DNA of 5,024 nucleotides from the NCBI GenBank assembly GCA_948437815.1, contig CAOJKG010000066.1:1-5024 (forward strand), in the 5' to 3' direction. Within the stretch, counting starts at the first letter, position 1. Each line of letters starts with the position of its first letter. Positions 1-5,024 of the stretch are shown here, piece by piece. Position numbers and translations under genes: made by a program. The notes beneath the pieces were generated by a model. That model made no database searches and was not told where the DNA came from. It saw only the letters and a program-made list of their open reading frames with translations. The stretch comes from an uncultured Mycoplasmatota bacterium (GTDB lineage Bacteria > Bacillota_I > Bacilli_A > RF39 > UBA660).

Positions 1-857
1 TTATCCTTTAACATTACGATTTCAAATTTATATGGGGGATATATTCTTTCTTTATCTTCATCATTTTCACCAATGTATGGTGTTTCTAAGATTTTGGGAA
101 TACTTTTTAATTTTTCATTATATATAATATTTATAATTGTATCAAACCCAAGTGTTCCAAAACCTATATTAGCATGTCTATCTTTATGAGAACTAAATGG
201 ATTTTTACTGTCATTTACGTGAATACATTTTATTTTTTCTAAACCAATTGTTTTTTCAAATAGCTCAATAAAGCTTTCAAACTCCCCCATATTATATCCT
301 GCATCATTTAAGTGACAAGTATCTAGGCATACTCCTATTTTATCACTTTCATTTATGCCATCAAGAAGATATTTTATTTCTTCTAATGTGCATCCTAATT
401 CTGTTCCTTTACCTGCCATAGTTTCAAGTAAGACAACTACTTTTGTATCTTTTGTAATTATTTTGTTTAAAGCAAAAATTATATTATTTAATGCTGTAGT
501 TCTATCAATTCCAACACTAGAGCCTGGATGTAATACAATATATTTTATACCTATACTTTCACATCTAGCTATTTCATTTTTTAAAAATGTGATACTAAAA
601 TCATATTTTCTTTCATCTAAATTATTAGCTAGATTTACAATATATGGAGCATGACATATAACATTTTCTATATCAATATTATTTTCTGTCATAAGTTTTT
701 TAGCTTCTAGAGTTAATTCTTCATTTATATCTTTTCGAATAGTATTTTGGGGAGCACCTGTATAAAACATAAATGTATTAGCGCCGTAACTAATCGCTTC
801 TTTAACACTTCCTAATAATTGCTCTTTACCAAAAGATACGTGAGAACCTATTATCAT
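1..857 (-). CDS. nfo: Endonuclease IV (AP endonuclease), C-terminal end cut off by the window
   Basis: Base-excision DNA repair enzyme that cuts the backbone 5' of abasic sites and can trim blocked 3' ends; a cytoplasmic TIM-barrel enzyme with three metal ions. The protein starts MIIGSHVSFGK, the standard family opening. All nine metal-ligand positions known from E. coli Nfo can be matched: H69, H110, E145, D179, H182, H213, D226, H228 and E258. They sit in recognisable motifs: CHAPY, LHPGS, LLETMAGKG, CLDTCH, HVNDSK, DRHANIG and ILETP. The frame is open to the left edge with 285 residues visible, about the usual family length, so only a few residues are missing; the TTA at bases 1-3 is out of frame and is not its stop. 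Start ATG at 857-855 is supported by AGGTGA six bases upstream. It seems to have its own promoter. No defect is seen, so it should be active. Confidence 0.96.
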   Translation of the reverse strand, partial: MIIGSHVSFGKEQLLGSVKEAISYGANTFMFYTGAPQNTIRKDINEELTLEAKKLMTENNIDIENVICHAPYIVNLANNLDERKYDFSITFLKNEIARCESIGIKYIVLHPGSSVGIDRTTALNNIIFALNKIITKDTKVVVLLETMAGKGTELGCTLEEIKYLLDGINESDKIGVCLDTCHLNDAGYNMGEFESFIELFEKTIGLEKIKCIHVNDSKNPFSSHKDRHANIGFGTLGFDTIINIIYNEKLKSIPKILETPYIGENDEDKERIYPPYKFEIVMLKD

Positions 858-863
858 TTTTAA

Positions 864-869
864 TCACCT
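864..869 (-). promoter_or_regulatory. Ribosome binding site of nfo
   Basis: AGGTGA on the minus strand, six bases before the ATG at 857. It fixes the nfo start. The predicted transcription start falls at about its first base. Confidence 0.7.
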
Positions 870-875
870 AACTTA

Positions 876-904
876 ATTATAAAAGAAAAGAAACTTTATC
901 GCAA
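876..904 (-). promoter_or_regulatory. Predicted sigma-A promoter for nfo, inside the upstream terminator
   Basis: On the minus strand, TTGCGA (904-899, four of six matches to TTGACA) is followed after 17 bases by a perfect TATAAT (881-876). The predicted start of transcription is near 869, leaving a leader of only about 12 bases. The -35 element lies in the loop and arm of the terminator hairpin of the preceding gene. The -10 is perfect but the -35 is modest and the region is AT-rich, so this is a moderate-confidence call. Confidence 0.5.
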
Positions 905-913
905 GTTTCTTTT
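886..913 (-). terminator. Intrinsic terminator after the prepilin gene
   Basis: The arms at 903-913 and 886-896 pair perfectly over 11 bp (AAAAGAAACTT with AAGTTTCTTTT) around a six-base loop. Read on the minus strand, the 3' arm ends in TTTT and is followed by C and TTTT, an adequate U-tract. It lies 20 bases past the prepilin stop. The stem is AT-rich, so it may be leaky. Confidence 0.7.
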
Positions 914-933
914 GATTTTTTGTTAAACTTTTA

Positions 934-1353
934 TTAGTTAACTCCACATACAGTTGATGCATCTTCACTTGATTCAGTTACATCATCAGGACTAACATCA
1001 GCTTCTTTGCCATCAATCATATGAGTTCCATTTGATAACCATATTTTATATGTCATTTTGCCATCATTATTTTCTATTAGAACACTACCATTATAGTTTT
1101 CATCATTTTTAACTAATGTTCCACCATCTAATATATCTTGATAAGAATAACATTTTGTACCAGAACCATTTTTACCATAAAGTGTCCATGCATGTTTAAT
1201 TATTTCATTGGCTTCGGTTGCAAATACTTGCTTTTTAGCTGAACCCATCATTGGAACAACAGCATTGGTTGCTATTAAAACAACAACTGATAATATTACT
1301 ATAACACTTAATAACTCTACTAACGTAAAACCTTTTTTATTTAATCTTTTCAT
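934..1353 (-). CDS. Type IV prepilin-like protein (orphan pilin / pseudopilin)
   Basis: A secreted pilin-type protein with a class III signal. It begins MKRLNKKGFTLVELL: a short basic leader, cleavage by prepilin peptidase expected after G8, F9 as mature residue 1 and the conserved glutamate E13 at mature position +5. A hydrophobic helix of about 20 residues follows (to about residue 34), then the N-terminal alpha-helix and a soluble head of about 90 residues, rich in Asp, Glu and Ser at its end. Two cysteines (C68 and C136, the latter four residues from the end) could form a disulfide closing the head, as in many pilins (inference). Total 139 residues, in the size range of ComGC-like and type IV pilins. 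I chose ATG at 1353: it has a near-consensus AGAAGGTGA five bases upstream, whereas the GTG at 1362 lies inside that site. It has its own promoter and terminator. No pilus ATPase, platform protein or peptidase gene is in the window, so a competence or adhesion role cannot be assigned. Confidence 0.88.
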   Translation of the reverse strand: MKRLNKKGFTLVELLSVIVILSVVVLIATNAVVPMMGSAKKQVFATEANEIIKHAWTLYGKNGSGTKCYSYQDILDGGTLVKNDENYNGSVLIENNDGKMTYKIWLSNGTHMIDGKEADVSPDDVTESSEDASTVCGVN

Positions 1354-1358
1354 ATCCT

Positions 1359-1367
1359 TCACCTTCT
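1359..1367 (-). promoter_or_regulatory. Ribosome binding site that decides the prepilin start
   Basis: AGAAGGTGA on the minus strand matches AGGAGGTGA at eight of nine positions and sits five bases before ATG 1353. The alternative GTG start (1362-1360) is part of this site, which argues against the nine-base longer reading. Confidence 0.75.
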
Positions 1368-1374
1368 AAAATTA

Positions 1375-1402
1375 ATTATACCAAAAATACTTATTTAGTC
1401 AA
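1375..1402 (-). promoter_or_regulatory. Sigma-A promoter with extended -10 for the prepilin gene
   Basis: Minus strand TTGACT (1402-1397, five of six), a 16-base spacer, then a perfect TATAAT (1380-1375) preceded by TGG, which fits the TGN extended -10. The predicted start is near 1368, about one base upstream of the ribosome binding site, giving a leader of roughly 15 bases. This supports separate expression of the prepilin gene from the ABC operon upstream of it. Confidence 0.72.
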
Positions 1403-1424
1403 GGGACAGAGTTATTTTTTGTTA

Positions 1425-1778
1425 TTATTTTAATCTTTTTTCTATTTCTTCTTTAGTAAGACCAAAACTTATTAGCTCTTTTTCTAAATCTTTTATTTTA
1501 GTAATAAGCTCATTTATTTTTATTTCTTTGGCTTTTCTTATATCACTTGAGATAAATGTGCCTTTAGTAGATTTTGAAATAATAATTTTTTTCACCTCTA
1601 AAATATCATAAGATTTTTTTACAGTATTAGGATTTATACCTAGGGTGCAAGCTAGTTGTCTAACACTTGGTATTTGAGTATCTGGTTTTAAAATATTTAA
1701 ACTGACTAAACGTTCTATTTCACTTACGATTTGTTCATAGATAGGAATTCTAGAATTATAGTTGATATTTATATTCAT
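1425..1778 (-). CDS. GntR-family transcriptional regulator, YtrA subfamily
   Basis: A small DNA-binding repressor, 117 residues. Residues 10-76 form the winged helix-turn-helix: the RIPIYEQI opening helix, then IPSVRQLA and GINPNTVKKSYDILE as the HTH, and a wing ending in KGTFI. The tail (77-117) is charged helix, fitting the short C-terminal dimerisation segment of the YtrA group; there is no large effector domain such as FadR/HutC/MocR proteins carry. I chose ATG 1778, four bases after the permease stop, because MNININYNSRIPIYEQ matches the usual YtrA start. An in-frame ATG at 1799 would add seven residues and overlap the permease gene; the purine-rich GAGGAAG lies 12 bases before 1778, a long spacing, so the upstream start cannot be excluded. 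YtrA regulators usually control a linked ABC transporter, and that is what lies next to it; the palindrome at 4655-4677 is its likely operator (inference). Being last in the operon is unusual, as the regulator more often comes first. Confidence 0.9.
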   Translation of the reverse strand: MNININYNSRIPIYEQIVSEIERLVSLNILKPDTQIPSVRQLACTLGINPNTVKKSYDILEVKKIIISKSTKGTFISSDIRKAKEIKINELITKIKDLEKELISFGLTKEEIEKRLK

Positions 1779-1782
1779 ATGT

Positions 1783-3759
1783 TTAATTTTCTTCCTCATA
1801 ATCTTCGTTAGAAGATGGCACTTCTACAACAGAACTTTTTAGCATTTGATAATACTCATCATCTTTTAAGTTTTCTTCATATTTTTTAAACTCTTCTTTA
1901 AATGATAGTTCATCTCCAATTAATACTAATATACCATATTTATTATATATATGAAGATTTAAAGTATTTTCTGTAATTTCATTATTGTTGTTTTCTAAAA
2001 ATTTTATGAATTTTGTTTTATTTTTCTTTATTACATAATCGATAAGAGGATATTCTGTAACACTTTCTATTTCAAAATCATTGTTATTTTCTAAAAAACT
2101 TATTACTTTTTTATTTTTTTCATTCATGACATATTTGTCTAATTCTTTATCAATATTAGGCATAATATAAAATGTTTCGTATTTATGCTTTTTATACGTC
2201 TTAACCTCTAATAAAAAGTCATTGCTATCATAAGTATAATTATCTATATTAGTCATAGTATTTTTTATTATTTTTTTTAATTCTTTTGTTGCTTTTATAT
2301 CTTTGCCTGTAAAATTAATACTATCATAATCATAGTTTTTAAAATATTCTTTTATATAATTTTTTTCTATTTCTTTTAGAATACTCTCTGTTTCTTTACT
2401 CCAATTTAGACCTAAACTATATCTTTTATTATTAGTTTTTATATTTAAATAAGTGTAACTTTTGTATTCTTTTATGTTGTCATTTATCGTTTCTTTAATT
2501 ATCCTATTTATTAAGTCTTCCCCTGTTATTTCACTGTTTTCTAATTTATATACTTCATCTTTTTTTATAGTTATATTTTTAAAAGCTATTTCTTTAATAT
2601 CATTAATAACATAACTTTTATTATTCATTTGCCTATCATATAAACCAAATAAGCCAAGAATTACTCCTAGAGTTACTAAACTTATACCGCTGGATTTTAA
2701 AAATTTGTATATCTCTTTTCTAGTTATTAAATCATATATGACAGAATAAATTAAAATTATCGCAATACTTATAATAAAACCTAATTCATCAGATTGTTTA
2801 ATAATTAAATAGCAGATGAATGAAACTGGTATAAGTGTTATTCCTTTTATAAAATAGTGTAATTTAGAATTTTTAAAACTGGTTTCATTGTTTTCCATTT
2901 TACGTTTATTAAATAGATAATAGCCAATAAATGAATATATAGGAATTAATATAAGCATCTTTATAATACTTTTAGTACTATAAAATGTATTATCTTCTAA
3001 GCTGTCTATTGAATAAATAGGTGCAGTAAAGTTTAAATCAGGTATAATATTTCCATGTATTTCATATTCATTCTCTTTTAAGTGATTTAAGCAAGTATTA
3101 TATTTGTAACAATTGTAAGTTTCAGGTTTACAATTATCATTATCACATTTAATATAAGCACTAGATTGGTGATTACTAAAAAAATATATATCTACAGCCT
3201 TAAAGAATGGCACTAAACATATTATAATTAATATTAATACTAAACTTCCCATTAAGTTACCAGCGATACTTATAGCTAAACTGGATACAACAAAAATAAA
3301 GATGTAAGATATTAAATATAAAATAAAGTAATCTAATATTAAACCAAATGGAATTACTAAGTTAGAAAATATTAAACCAAATAATATATATATTAGAGAA
3401 TTTAATAACATAAATATCGTTATTATTAATATGCCTCCGATAATATTTGTAATATATATCGTACTCCTACTAAGAGGTTTTGATAAAACAAAATCAACAC
3501 TTTTATTTTTAAAGACAAAACCAAATAGTGAGACTGCTAAAACGATAGGAATTATAAATAGTCCTAAATATGTGACCATACTTATTGAATTAAAATCTAA
3601 TATTTCAATGCCATTTAAAGATATCGCTATTGCCACTAAGACCAAAATATTTAATAAAGGAATTAGTCCTAAACAAAATGCTAGTAATGCTTTAGATTTC
3701 TTGATATTTTCTTTTAAAAATCTTATGTTAAATTTTTTAAACAATTTCATTAAATTCAT
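1783..3759 (-). CDS. ABC-2 type permease with Cys-rich outer loop and large extracytoplasmic C-terminal domain
   Basis: Membrane partner of the ATPase encoded just before it. About nine membrane segments can be drawn: residues 25-48, 61-83, 99-128, 130-158, 161-187, 265-283, 301-320, 326-346 and 357-374. With the basic N-terminus inside, the positive-inside rule holds: the loop at 84-100 (VLSKPLSRSTIY, the ABC-2 coupling-loop type motif) and the basic loops at 284-303 and 343-356 are cytoplasmic. The 188-264 loop and the whole C-terminal part (about 378-658) are then outside. The outer loop carries C205, C210, C217 and C223, suitable for two disulfides. The C-terminal domain is hydrophilic, rich in Lys, Asn, Glu and Tyr, lacks Cys, and holds a repeated FLENNN motif (556-561 and 588-593). 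ABC-2 subunits are often near 250-400 residues, so 658 is long; some ytr-type permeases carry soluble C-terminal extensions (DUF6449-like), but I cannot confirm membership. Start ATG 3759 follows GGAGG by nine bases and overlaps the ATPase gene by 23 nt, suggesting coupled translation. The substrate is unknown. Confidence 0.85.
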   Translation of the reverse strand: MNLMKLFKKFNIRFLKENIKKSKALLAFCLGLIPLLNILVLVAIAISLNGIEILDFNSISMVTYLGLFIIPIVLAVSLFGFVFKNKSVDFVLSKPLSRSTIYITNIIGGILIITIFMLLNSLIYILFGLIFSNLVIPFGLILDYFILYLISYIFIFVVSSLAISIAGNLMGSLVLILIIICLVPFFKAVDIYFFSNHQSSAYIKCDNDNCKPETYNCYKYNTCLNHLKENEYEIHGNIIPDLNFTAPIYSIDSLEDNTFYSTKSIIKMLILIPIYSFIGYYLFNKRKMENNETSFKNSKLHYFIKGITLIPVSFICYLIIKQSDELGFIISIAIILIYSVIYDLITRKEIYKFLKSSGISLVTLGVILGLFGLYDRQMNNKSYVINDIKEIAFKNITIKKDEVYKLENSEITGEDLINRIIKETINDNIKEYKSYTYLNIKTNNKRYSLGLNWSKETESILKEIEKNYIKEYFKNYDYDSINFTGKDIKATKELKKIIKNTMTNIDNYTYDSNDFLLEVKTYKKHKYETFYIMPNIDKELDKYVMNEKNKKVISFLENNNDFEIESVTEYPLIDYVIKKNKTKFIKFLENNNNEITENTLNLHIYNKYGILVLIGDELSFKEEFKKYEENLKDDEYYQMLKSSVVEVPSSNEDYEEEN

Positions 3760-4636
3760 ATCCTAAGGCCTCCATTTGATATATAAATACTTCTTCTAAT
3801 GTAAGTGGTAAATAATCTAGTATTAATGGCTTTAATTTTTCTAATACTACCCTACTATCTTTTTTATCATCATTTATTATTAATGTTGCTACACTTCCTA
3901 TTTTTTTGTATGATAATATTTTTAAACCCTTAAATGTACTTTTATTAAAGTCACTCTTTAAAGAAACTTGTACTTTAAACATATTGGTTTTTATAGTGTC
4001 TATATCACTTTCAAATAATATACTTCCTTTATATAATAATCCTAGATTATCACATATGTCCTCTAATTCTCTTAAATTGTGACTTGTCATTATAATCGTT
4101 CTTTTATTATCTATCATAAGATCTGCTAGTAAGCTTTTAAAATATTTTCTGATAACAGGATCTAAGCCATCAAAAGTTTCATCAAATAACATATACTTTG
4201 CTTTAGTTGCCAAAGCACATAATAAAGCACATTGTCTTTTCATTCCTTTAGAATAGGAACTTAATTTGGCATTTATGTTTAATTTTAATGTATTAGCATG
4301 ATTTATTAAATAATTCATGTCAAAACTCTGATATAATGATTTATAATACTCAGCCATATCCATTAAAGTATAATTTGAATAAAAATATAAATCATCAGGG
4401 ACAAAGACAATATCTTGTTTTATTTCTTCATTATCAAAGACTTCTTTATCATCGATTAAAATACTTCCTGAATCGCTTTTATATATACTTGTTATTAAAC
4501 GTAATAATGTGGATTTACCTGCTCCATTAGCTCCAACTAAACCATAGATAGCATTATCTTTTATCGTACAATTTAGATTTTCTAATACGATTTTATCATC
4601 ATTGAAACTCTTAGTTAAATTCTTAATCTCTATCAT
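3737..4636 (-). CDS. ABC transporter ATP-binding protein (YtrB-like)
   Basis: Cytoplasmic ATPase that powers the neighbouring ABC-2 permease. In order: Walker A GANGAGKST (residues 35-43), the Q-loop region at 78-90 where FVPDD stands in place of the usual Gln, signature motif YSKGMKRQ (128-135), Walker B MLFDE with catalytic E153 (149-153), D-loop GLDP (157-160) and the switch histidine H186 in TSHN. All residues needed for ATP hydrolysis are present. Residues after about 215 form a C-terminal extension of some 85 residues, as in many ABC-2 exporter ATPases. The 299-residue length is normal for that group. Start ATG 4636 is preceded by AAAGGGAA at a good distance. It is the first gene of the operon, directly behind the promoter and palindrome at 4655-4710. 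In YtrA-linked systems such ATPases belong to transporters induced by cell-wall stress; the true substrate here is not visible in the sequence. Confidence 0.95.
   Translation of the reverse strand: MIEIKNLTKSFNDDKIVLENLNCTIKDNAIYGLVGANGAGKSTLLRLITSIYKSDSGSILIDDKEVFDNEEIKQDIVFVPDDLYFYSNYTLMDMAEYYKSLYQSFDMNYLINHANTLKLNINAKLSSYSKGMKRQCALLCALATKAKYMLFDETFDGLDPVIRKYFKSLLADLMIDNKRTIIMTSHNLRELEDICDNLGLLYKGSILFESDIDTIKTNMFKVQVSLKSDFNKSTFKGLKILSYKKIGSVATLIINDDKKDSRVVLEKLKPLILDYLPLTLEEVFIYQMEALGYEFNEIV
3769..3773 (-). promoter_or_regulatory. Ribosome binding site of the permease, inside the ATPase gene
   Basis: GGAGG on the minus strand, nine bases before ATG 3759 and within the last codons of the ATPase gene. 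It supports the overlapping start at 3759 over the second in-frame ATG at 3750 and fits coupled translation of ATPase and permease. Confidence 0.65.
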
Positions 4637-4654
4637 TTTTTATTCCCTTTCATA

Positions 4655-4677
4655 TTGTACTATATGTACTAGTACAA
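4655..4677 (-). promoter_or_regulatory. Probable operator of the YtrA-type regulator (8-bp inverted repeat)
   Basis: The arms TTGTACTA (4655-4662) and TAGTACAA (4670-4677) are perfect reverse complements separated by seven bases; GTAC occurs three times within the site. It begins four bases downstream of the -10 element and covers the predicted transcription start at about 4675, the classical place for a repressor to block transcription. No second full copy was noticed in the window. A dimeric GntR/YtrA protein is encoded at the end of the same operon, so self-repression is the simplest reading (inference). Confidence 0.72.
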
Positions 4678-4681
4678 CTAA

Positions 4682-4710
4682 AATATACCACTTAATTATT
4701 GTTTTGGCAA
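4682..4710 (-). promoter_or_regulatory. Sigma-A promoter of the ABC transporter operon
   Basis: Minus strand TTGCCA (4710-4705, five of six), exactly 17 bases, then TATATT (4687-4682, five of six) preceded by TGG, an extended -10. Directly upstream of the -35, bases 4711-4735 are almost pure A and T in short runs, resembling an UP element. The leader to the ATPase ATG is about 39 bases and contains the palindrome. Confidence 0.75.
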
Positions 4711-4736
4711 TAAAAAATTTAAAATTTTAGTATTTA

Positions 4737-4762
4737 AAAACTTCTAAATAAATAGAAGTTTT
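4737..4762 (-). terminator. Intrinsic terminator of the rhodanese gene
   Basis: A perfect 10-bp stem, AAAACTTCTA with TAGAAGTTTT (4753-4762 and 4737-4746), and a six-base loop. The first arm overlaps the rhodanese stop codon. On the minus strand it ends in a run of five T and a very AT-rich tail. It separates the rhodanese unit from the ABC operon promoter, which starts 27 bases further on. Confidence 0.7.
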
Positions 4763-5021
4763 AATTTTCATAACTCATTTGAGTTACATCATAGCCATAA
4801 AACTCTAATATGCTTACAGCTTTTCGTGATTTTGTACCTTTAGCACATACTATGAAATATGGTTTGTTTTTTTCTAATAATGTTTTGTAATTTAACATTA
4901 ATTTATCATATGGGATATTAATACTATCAGGGTGATGCTTTTTTTGATAGTCTATAGGATTTTGTATATCAATTAATTTTCCCATACTCTTATAATAATT
5001 ATTTATACTCATTCTTTTCAT
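4761..5021 (-). CDS. Small single-domain rhodanese-like protein, start at window edge
   Basis: A probable sulfur-carrying or thiosulfate/persulfide-handling protein of the cytoplasm. LIDIQNPIDYQKKHHPDSINIPYDKL (residues 16-41, here KLIDIQ... to ...NIPY) matches the N-terminal rhodanese signature of the type LIDVR..EY..GHI..AINIP, and FIVCAKGTKSRKAVSILEFYGYDV is the active-site strand, loop and helix with the catalytic Cys at C59. The loop CAKGTKS fits C-x-x-G-x-x-S but has Lys where CxxGxRS has Arg. At 86 residues it is about the size of the shortest stand-alone rhodaneses. The ATG at 5021 lies three bases from the window edge and the frame stays open beyond it, so the true start could be upstream; ATG 5012 is another option, though neither has a visible ribosome binding site. 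Its neighbours to the right are unseen and it is not in the ABC operon. Confidence 0.82.
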   Translation of the reverse strand: MKRMSINNYYKSMGKLIDIQNPIDYQKKHHPDSINIPYDKLMLNYKTLLEKNKPYFIVCAKGTKSRKAVSILEFYGYDVTQMSYEN

Positions 5022-5024
5022 ATT

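Noticed and set aside
1..3. TTA at the left edge read as the nfo stop codon
   Set aside because: nfo codons begin at bases 3, 6, 9 and so on, so this triplet is out of frame and the gene runs past the edge.
355..654. Plus-strand open frame of 99 codons
   Set aside because: It lies wholly inside nfo on the other strand, where all metal-ligand motifs are intact; it has no family motif and no upstream ribosome binding site.
1354..1362. GTG start at 1362 adding three residues to the prepilin
   Set aside because: The GTG is part of the ribosome binding site AGAAGGTGA that serves ATG 1353.
1403..1424. Terminator between the regulator and prepilin genes
   Set aside because: There are T/A runs but no inverted repeat able to form a stem; some read-through from the ABC operon into the prepilin gene is possible.
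3431..3766. Plus-strand open frame of 111 codons
   Set aside because: It is antisense to the membrane segments of the permease; its apparent hydrophobic and Lys-rich stretches mirror the complementary codons.
4336..4530. Plus-strand open frame of 64 codons
   Set aside because: It overlaps the ATPase gene between the Q-loop and Walker A regions and shows no protein-like motif.
4711..4735. Second hairpin made of A and T runs
   Set aside because: It has no G or C pairs to stabilise a stem; an AT-rich tract upstream of the -35 element is a better reading.

Overview
This is a very AT-rich, densely packed chromosomal window from a low-GC Gram-positive (Bacillota-like) bacterium. Five genes are all read on the minus strand. 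The lineage call is inference: it rests on base composition, strong Shine-Dalgarno sites, sigma-A type promoters with extended -10 elements, and the families present (a YtrA-type GntR regulator with an ABC-2 exporter, and a Gram-positive style prepilin). No in-frame UGA is needed in any gene, so the standard bacterial code fits. Nothing points to a phage, an insertion sequence, CRISPR or an RNA gene.

Layout in transcription order (right to left). A small single-domain rhodanese (4761-5021) runs to the right edge of the window and ends in a hairpin terminator that overlaps its stop codon. Next comes a compact control region (about 4640-4735) with a strong promoter and a perfect 8-bp inverted repeat over the predicted transcription start. 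This drives a three-gene operon: an ABC ATPase (3737-4636), a 658-residue ABC-2 permease (1783-3759, overlapping the ATPase gene by 23 nt) and a YtrA-type GntR repressor (1425-1778, 4 nt after the permease stop). A lone type IV prepilin-like gene (934-1353) follows with its own extended -10 promoter. Then comes a hairpin terminator, and finally endonuclease IV (nfo, 1-857), whose last few codons lie beyond the left edge.

How the parts may work together. The ATPase and permease should form a membrane exporter or stress-response transporter. The regulator encoded last in the operon is the natural candidate to bind the palindrome at the operon promoter, giving a self-regulated unit of the kind known for ytr-like systems that respond to cell-envelope stress. 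The permease is unusual: it carries a four-cysteine extracytoplasmic loop and a roughly 280-residue C-terminal domain predicted to lie outside the cell, so one polypeptide could combine transport and sensing. The rhodanese, prepilin and nfo genes appear to be separate transcription units with no obvious link to the transporter.

The least ordinary points are the domain build of the permease, the operator/promoter arrangement with the regulator at the end of the operon, the orphan prepilin with a cysteine pair, and two promoters whose predicted transcripts begin almost on the ribosome binding site. I did not find convincing evidence of a wholly new system.
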